A stretch of DNA of 23,200 bases, taken from assembly GCA_964200075.2 (NCBI GenBank), contig CAXNAA020000278.1:1-23200 (forward strand), read 5' to 3'. The notes below the pieces were generated by a model. The model searched no databases and was not told the origin of the DNA. It was given only the letters and a program-made list of their open reading frames with translations. The translations under genes and the position numbers were made by a program. Below are positions 19,292 through 23,200 of the stretch, piece after piece; positions within the stretch are counted from its first letter, which is position 1, and every line of letters starts with the position of its first letter. The DNA is from Sphacelaria rigidula. Its lineage: Eukaryota; Phaeophyceae; Sphacelariales.

Positions 19292-19451
19292 AGAAACAGG
19301 TAAAAGCCGTGCGATCAGTCCCCTCGACCTGGCCGAAGAAGAAGATGAGTCTGAAGAGCAGCAGGAGGGGAGGGTTGGATGGACTTCAGTCAGGAAACGC
19401 GTACAAGCCCATAAGGACCGCCAAGCGCTCGAGCGGAAAGCCGGCCGACAG
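19292..19451 (+). CDS. Thioesterase exon 6: charged inter-hotdog linker
   Basis: Acceptor cacggtag|A (phase 2). It encodes ETGKSRAISPLDLAEEED, then an acidic and basic helix-rich stretch including KDRQALERKAGRQ. This fits the variable charged linker that follows VARDxxTGK in the family. The 3' end is less certain. CAG|gcgaga at 19452 is a GC donor and keeps phase 0 with the next exon. The nearest GT (CTAG|gttttg at 19474) leaves phase 1 and breaks the next exon's frame. Later phase-0 GT sites (about 19580 and 19682) would add unfamiliar cysteine- and aromatic-rich residues. Confidence 0.78.
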
Positions 19452-20813
19452 GCGAGAGAGATGTGGCCTCTAGGTTTTGTTCCATATTTCGCACGTTCCT
19501 GCAACGCTCACACGTACACCAACGCCAACCCCGCGGCGTTTTTTCAATGCCGGTTCTCTTTCTGTGATGACTGTTGGGTATATACGAAAATTACGCGCTG
19601 TTTGATCTTTCCCCACATTTTGCTGTTTTTGTTGAGGGTGATGCTTCGTTCCGAGTGCATTGCTTCTTCTGGGTGTGCGCTGGTAGGCATCGTCGAAGCC
19701 AAGAGCAACAAACTGTACCAGGAGTACAGAAAAGGGTCATCGGGATATGTGGGTCACGGCCGGCAATAGCGAAAAAGGAGTGGGCTACATAGCGTTGCCG
19801 CTCGCCGGTCGAGGTTCAGACCAACGAAGCTCTTGAGCACTCGACTTTCACTCGGGCGACATAAGGACCGTCAAGCGGTCGAGCAAATCGCCCGTCGCAA
19901 TTAAAGACGGGGGTTGGCTATTCCATTGTTGGGCGTATCATCATGAGTCTTGGTGTATTCATCACCTCCAATACCAACATTGAATCTATGCCTTCGCTTT
20001 TTTGTACGCGTTCCCGTTTACTGTTGTACATAGGGGGGCTAGCGTCAACGCGTTTGTATATTGCACACTGAGTAGAACCAAAAGTCATTATATAGCCGAA
20101 TCCACTGCGTTTTTTCGTGAGTTCACTGAGATCGGGTGATTGACATGCCCCCCGGTCCCACCCCTCGCCCGTTGGATCTCCTAAGCTTCGCACTTTCGTC
20201 GTCACAAACTCGTCGTCTCCACACACGTCAAGTTCCATGTTTCTTGAGGAGTTGGTTGGTATGTTTTCAATATTTGGCTGAAAAATCCTTGTACTTTGTT
20301 GTCATCATTTTGATGTTTTGACTGAAACATGTCCAGCTGCACACGCTGAGCTCTAAGGGCATGCTCGCGTGCTCTGTTTTGTGTTCTGCCTGCCTCTCGA
20401 AAGGTGACGCTTTCCCCCCATGGTTGTCTTTGAGATCTTTAGCACGCAAGGCGTTGGATTGTTCATGCTTCGGCGACGAACAAAAGTCATTTACGTCTTG
20501 AAGGCGATCCAAAATTTTACTCTGACAAAATAAGCATTACTTTCGCAAGCGCGTGATGTTGGAGTGTTTTCTACATATTCCGTGTCATTCGTCGGTGTAT
20601 TCTGATATCCCTTTTTCGGACGTCGATTCAAATTGAATAGGCCGCAATGGATGAGAGGCGGTTCATTGACGCCAAGAACAAATAGGATTTGGTGGGCATC
20701 CATCGATTGATTATCCGCGTCCGCCCATACACAACGTTTTGGACACAAAGCTGATGCCATGGCAGGCAATTCGGGTTTATCTCGGTGCACTTGTCTTTTT
20801 TTCTTGTCCGCAG
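19452..20813 (+). other. Thioesterase intron 6 (probable GC-AG)
   Basis: Starts gcgaga (a best guess) and ends ttgtccgcag. Apart from the exon-like copy at 19860 I see no feature. Reverse frames at 20267-20922 look like shadows. Confidence 0.5.
19860..19900 (+). repeat. Decayed copy of part of exon 6
   Basis: Bases 19860-19884 match exon 6 bases 19410-19434 at 23 of 25 positions, 450 bp downstream. The frame reads HKDRQAVEQIARRN then TAA, against HKDRQALERKAGRQ in the exon. Upstream there is no clear similarity. Confidence 0.6.
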
Positions 20814-20960
20814 GGGGGCACTGTGTCAGAGGATCTGGTCGAGCTAGAGAATGCCAGATCTCGGCGTGACTCGGAAGCGGCGTCTTTGGTAGCGTCAGGC
20901 TTCCCGCTGCTGCATCTACCATGTCTCGCCGATCCTCACGCGGTGCTTGTCAAACAAACG
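20814..20960 (+). CDS. Thioesterase exon 7: linker end and entry to second hotdog
   Basis: Acceptor ttgtccgcag|GGG, exactly 49 codons, donor ACG|gtggga, phase 0 at both ends. It encodes GGTVSEDLVELENARSRRDS, then EAASLVASGFPLLHLPCLAD and PHAVLVKQT. This corresponds to the L-L-x-x-G-R-x-x-x-D-x-P-A-L-A-D-x-N segment of the family just before the second hotdog. The usual Asn after ALAD is His here (LADPHAVL). An initiator reading further upstream is not expected, because the exon is internal. Confidence 0.88.
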
Positions 20961-21006
20961 GTGGGATTCACAGTGACATGTACGAACACGCACGCACATG
21001 TGCCGA

Positions 21007-21040
<34 letters not shown>

Positions 21041-21551
21041 TCTTGTTCCGTTTGCTTTTTATCCGTACTACTCTGTGGGGTGCACCCGCCTAAGATGCCA
21101 CGGTACAAATATTCCAACACCTCACCAGGTGTCGTTGTGCTGTATACGTGCATCTGTATGATGCTTTTGTCACAGATACACATGCCAAAAAATGTCTGTC
21201 TCCTGCTTTTTGTAGGCAGTGTTTCATTTTCAAACTCTTCAATCGTGGTACGGGTACTGATATGCGTACGGAATGCGGGTGACAATGCGGGTATAGGTAT
21301 GACCGAGTATTTCCGGGCTATTTTTTGTACCACGGAATCTCCATGTTCTCGGCAGCTTATGCCCCAGGCACACTGGTGAAATCTACATGTTACACAGTCG
21401 ATGCCCTCATGTACCTCCATCACCCTGGGATATTATGTACTGCAAATACACTGCAAACCCAGGGCACCATCAGGTACAGTACCCTCCCGTGATCAACTCC
21501 GTGCGACCCATTGGGCACACCGACATGGATGCTTACGCTGCGAAAAAACAG
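20961..21551 (+). other. Thioesterase intron 7 with (GT)5(AT)12 microsatellite
   Basis: Starts gtggga and ends aaaaaacag. The microsatellite occupies 21007-21040. Nothing else recognised. Confidence 0.75.
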
Positions 21552-21704
21552 GCACTGTCATCGACGTTGATCTGCATGCCTCAGCAACGCAACACCGCCA
21601 ACCGAATATTCGGAGGGTTCCTCATGCGCAGGGCGTACGAGGTGGCCTTCTGTGCGGCTTTCATGTTCGGAGGGTCCAGACCGCAGTTCAGCGAAATCGA
21701 CGAG
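21552..21704 (+). CDS. Thioesterase exon 8: second hotdog, QQRNxxNRIFGGFLMRRA
   Basis: Acceptor aaaaacag|GCA (phase 0). It encodes ALSSTLICMPQQRNTANRIF, then GGFLMRRAYEVAF... and GSRPQFSEIDE. The QQRN-x-x-x-R-I-F-G-G-F-L-M-R-R-A block is the strongest signature of the second hotdog and carries the conserved Asn/Gly substrate-binding loop of acyl-CoA thioesterases. The canonical donor is GAG|gtacac at 21705. However, the frame continues VHYE and then TAG, and VHYE is itself what the family has at this point. The conflict is described as a separate finding. Confidence 0.92.
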
Positions 21705-22726
21705 GTACACTACGAGTAGTGAAGGAATAAAGGTCGCCGCTGAAAGCGCGCGCCCCCCAAGGTATTCTCGATGCTTTACGAACCAACGCTCTGACAGAGA
21801 TGAGTCCATGTGTCTCGGTTTTTCGACGCTTGATAAAGTTGCCAAGTGTCAACTCACCTTCGAGAAGTTTTGGTATCGGAAGAAGTAATGCTGCACGAAG
21901 CGAAAAAAATCGTGGGTGTGGTATACGATCGGCCCCATGGTTTTGGTGGGTATGTCCGATGGCGACGCCGTTGCCAGGCGACGTGTTCGTTGCCAAGCGG
22001 CGTGTAAAGGTGTGCGATGTTGAATGCTCAGAGCGCGTGCGAGATGCTGGCTGTTGACCCATCTTGAGACCACAGATTATCACAATCATGGTGAGGGGGT
22101 AAATGAGCAAGTACCGTTTTTTGTTTTCTTCAGTCAGCACGTCAACCCGATCTTATTTCGACCCGCGGTAAAAAAACTTTGACATTCCAAAACACAGTCA
22201 AGGGGCTATGCGCGCTCGCCAGATACAGGGTAGCGATCCGCAGTCGCTGGTATGCGTGTACACCTGTATACTCCGTAGGTGGCAACACTTTCGTTCCTTT
22301 TGGTACACTTGAAACCCCTCCCCTTCCTCAGAACGAGTCCGGCCCTTCGAGGGACCAACCCATCTGTCCCCGGGTACACGTCTTTGATTCTCGTATCGCG
22401 GATTGGATCATGACGCACACTCCCGCACCGGGTACAAGGTCATGAAATAAACTCATTGGTTACTCATGTCCTTTCGTTTTAACGGCGGAAACGATACCCT
22501 TTTTCGGAACAAAAATTTCAAGTGCATCTGCTGGGAATCGAATTCGCACTCTTTGGACCTACTGGCTTCAGTGTATCATTAGAACAATCGGAGCGCGGTA
22601 GTAGGTTGTCTCGGACAATGCTATGAAGAGCAGACGCTCCAATGCACAACTTGACAATCATTTGTTTGCTTCGCCGTTTTATTCTCTGGACGAACGTGCT
22701 CGCGATGAAAGGTGGTATTCTTACAG
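21705..22726 (+). other. Thioesterase intron 8
   Basis: Starts gtacac and ends cttacag. A tRNA-like repeat lies at 22530-22590. A microexon for the missing VHYxx residues might be hidden here, but I could not point to one. Confidence 0.6.
22530..22590 (-). repeat. tRNA-like repeat, second family (copy 2)
   Basis: The reverse strand has tgatacactg and, about 30 bases on, gcGAATTCGATTCCCagc, like a tRNA T arm. It resembles 3047-3105. Confidence 0.35.
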
Positions 22727-22785
22727 CCCGTGGACGTGGGCGATCTGGTCCACCTCGACGCGTGCGTCCTCTACACCAAAGAAGC
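22727..22785 (+). CDS. Thioesterase exon 9: second hotdog, PVDVGDLVHLDACVLYT
   Basis: Acceptor tattcttacag|CCC and donor GAAGC|gtgagt (phase 2). It encodes PVDVGDLVHLDACVLYTKE, a close match to the PVDVGDxLRxxSCVLYT strand of the second hotdog. The remaining C-terminal strands (usually VEVxAxVxxPExxxSxxSNTFxFTF) are not found in the last 415 bp, so the gene continues past the window. Joined to the preceding exon at 21704, the protein lacks about five residues expected before PVDVG. Confidence 0.88.
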
Positions 22786-23105
22786 GTGAGTTTGCAGTTC
22801 AAGGAGTGATGTGTCTTGAGACGAAGAGGCAGGTCGAAGCATTGAATTTTCCAAGGGGTGGTAACTGCACAACCACGTTATTAAACCCGACAGGCGACGG
22901 AATGACTATCGGACAATTCGCGTGTTCTGGCTTTTGCCCATATCACCTGAGAAGCAAGAGGGGTGTTTCCATCATGGCATAACGCTTCATTTCGTTGAGT
23001 AGGAGAGCTAGTACAAAAAACTGCAAACAACAAATAAAGATGATGTCGATCATCGTTCAACTTGGAGGTCGAAGTATTCACTTTGAGTTAGTCCATATCA
23101 TTCAC
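22786..23105 (+). other. Start of thioesterase intron 9
   Basis: Begins with the strong donor gtgagt. I see no exon resembling the family's C-terminal strands in the remaining bases. Confidence 0.6.
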
Positions 23106-23130
23106 GTATGTATGTATGTATGTATGTATG
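23106..23130. repeat. (GTAT)6 microsatellite
   Basis: Six perfect four-base units within gtatgtatg... Confidence 0.95.
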
Positions 23131-23161
23131 CAAGGGGCCGTGGATACTGGAATACGGTTTA

Positions 23162-23200
23162 CCCCCCCCCCCCCCCCCCCCCCCGCCCCCACCCCCCGCC
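23162..23200. repeat. Poly-C tract at window end
   Basis: A 23-base C run (23162-23184) followed by interrupted C-rich sequence to the end. Such runs are prone to length errors in assemblies. Confidence 0.9.

Larger units (their letters stand above)
9515..22785 (+). other. Gene span: split ACOT9-type acyl-CoA thioesterase, both ends incomplete
   Basis: Nine coding blocks on the + strand, in the order 9515-9571, 9947-10132, 11167-11273, 16019-16114, 17997-18101, 19292-19451, 20814-20960, 21552-21704 and 22727-22785, join in compatible phase. They give about 356 residues of a double-hotdog acyl-CoA thioesterase. This family hydrolyses acyl-CoA to free fatty acid and CoA; animal ACOT9 is mitochondrial, and the location here is unknown because the N terminus is missing. 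Introns are 375, 1034, 4745, 1882, 1190, 1362, 591 and 1022 bp. Introns 5 and 6 are best explained by GC donors. The start codon, promoter and 3' end are not seen. Identification rests on recognised family motifs recalled from memory, not on a database search. Confidence 0.85.

Noticed and set aside
5675-21040. The two (AT)12 tracts as paired elements of one mobile unit
   Set aside because: Flanks differ entirely; equal length is coincidence of common microsatellites.

Overview
This is a nuclear genomic window from a eukaryote with long, repeat-rich introns. Coding blocks are short (57-186 bp) and joined by spliceosomal introns of about 0.4-4.7 kb. There is no bacterial-style operon packing, and most of the DNA is decayed mobile-element sequence and simple repeats. 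The one protein I can recognise is closest, from memory, to the plant/algal branch of the ACOT9-type acyl-CoA thioesterases. With the intron-heavy structure this suggests an alga or related protist, but the lineage cannot be fixed from this window alone.

Right half (about 9.5-22.8 kb, + strand): one split gene for a double-hotdog acyl-CoA thioesterase. I assign nine exons: 9515-9571, 9947-10132, 11167-11273, 16019-16114, 17997-18101, 19292-19451, 20814-20960, 21552-21704 and 22727-22785. They total about 1.07 kb of coding sequence over 13.3 kb. Their order and phases follow the family's protein order: N-terminal SPxTxALW segment, first hotdog, charged linker, second hotdog. Two introns appear to use GC donors. 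The first exon(s) are not identified and the 3' end lies beyond the window. The exon 8/9 junction does not fit the family with canonical splice sites.

Left half (1 to about 9.5 kb): I see no intact gene. It is a graveyard of short repeats: tRNA-derived SINEs, a family carrying a 16-bp motif (seven copies in 3.2 kb), a four-copy family with a GATGGACTACCCT core, a 45-bp minisatellite, a foldback element with two arms of about 200 bp, and possible protein relics.

The introns hold the same kinds of repeat. The clearest is a 553-bp terminal-inverted-repeat DNA transposon (16527-17079) inserted into a SINE. The related SINE at 2.6-3.0 kb keeps the empty TA target site, so the insertion and its TA duplication can be read directly.

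I found no CRISPR array, rRNA, intact tRNA gene or intact transposase. No previously undescribed biological system is evident; the most informative features are the mosaic repeats and the splicing oddities of the thioesterase gene.
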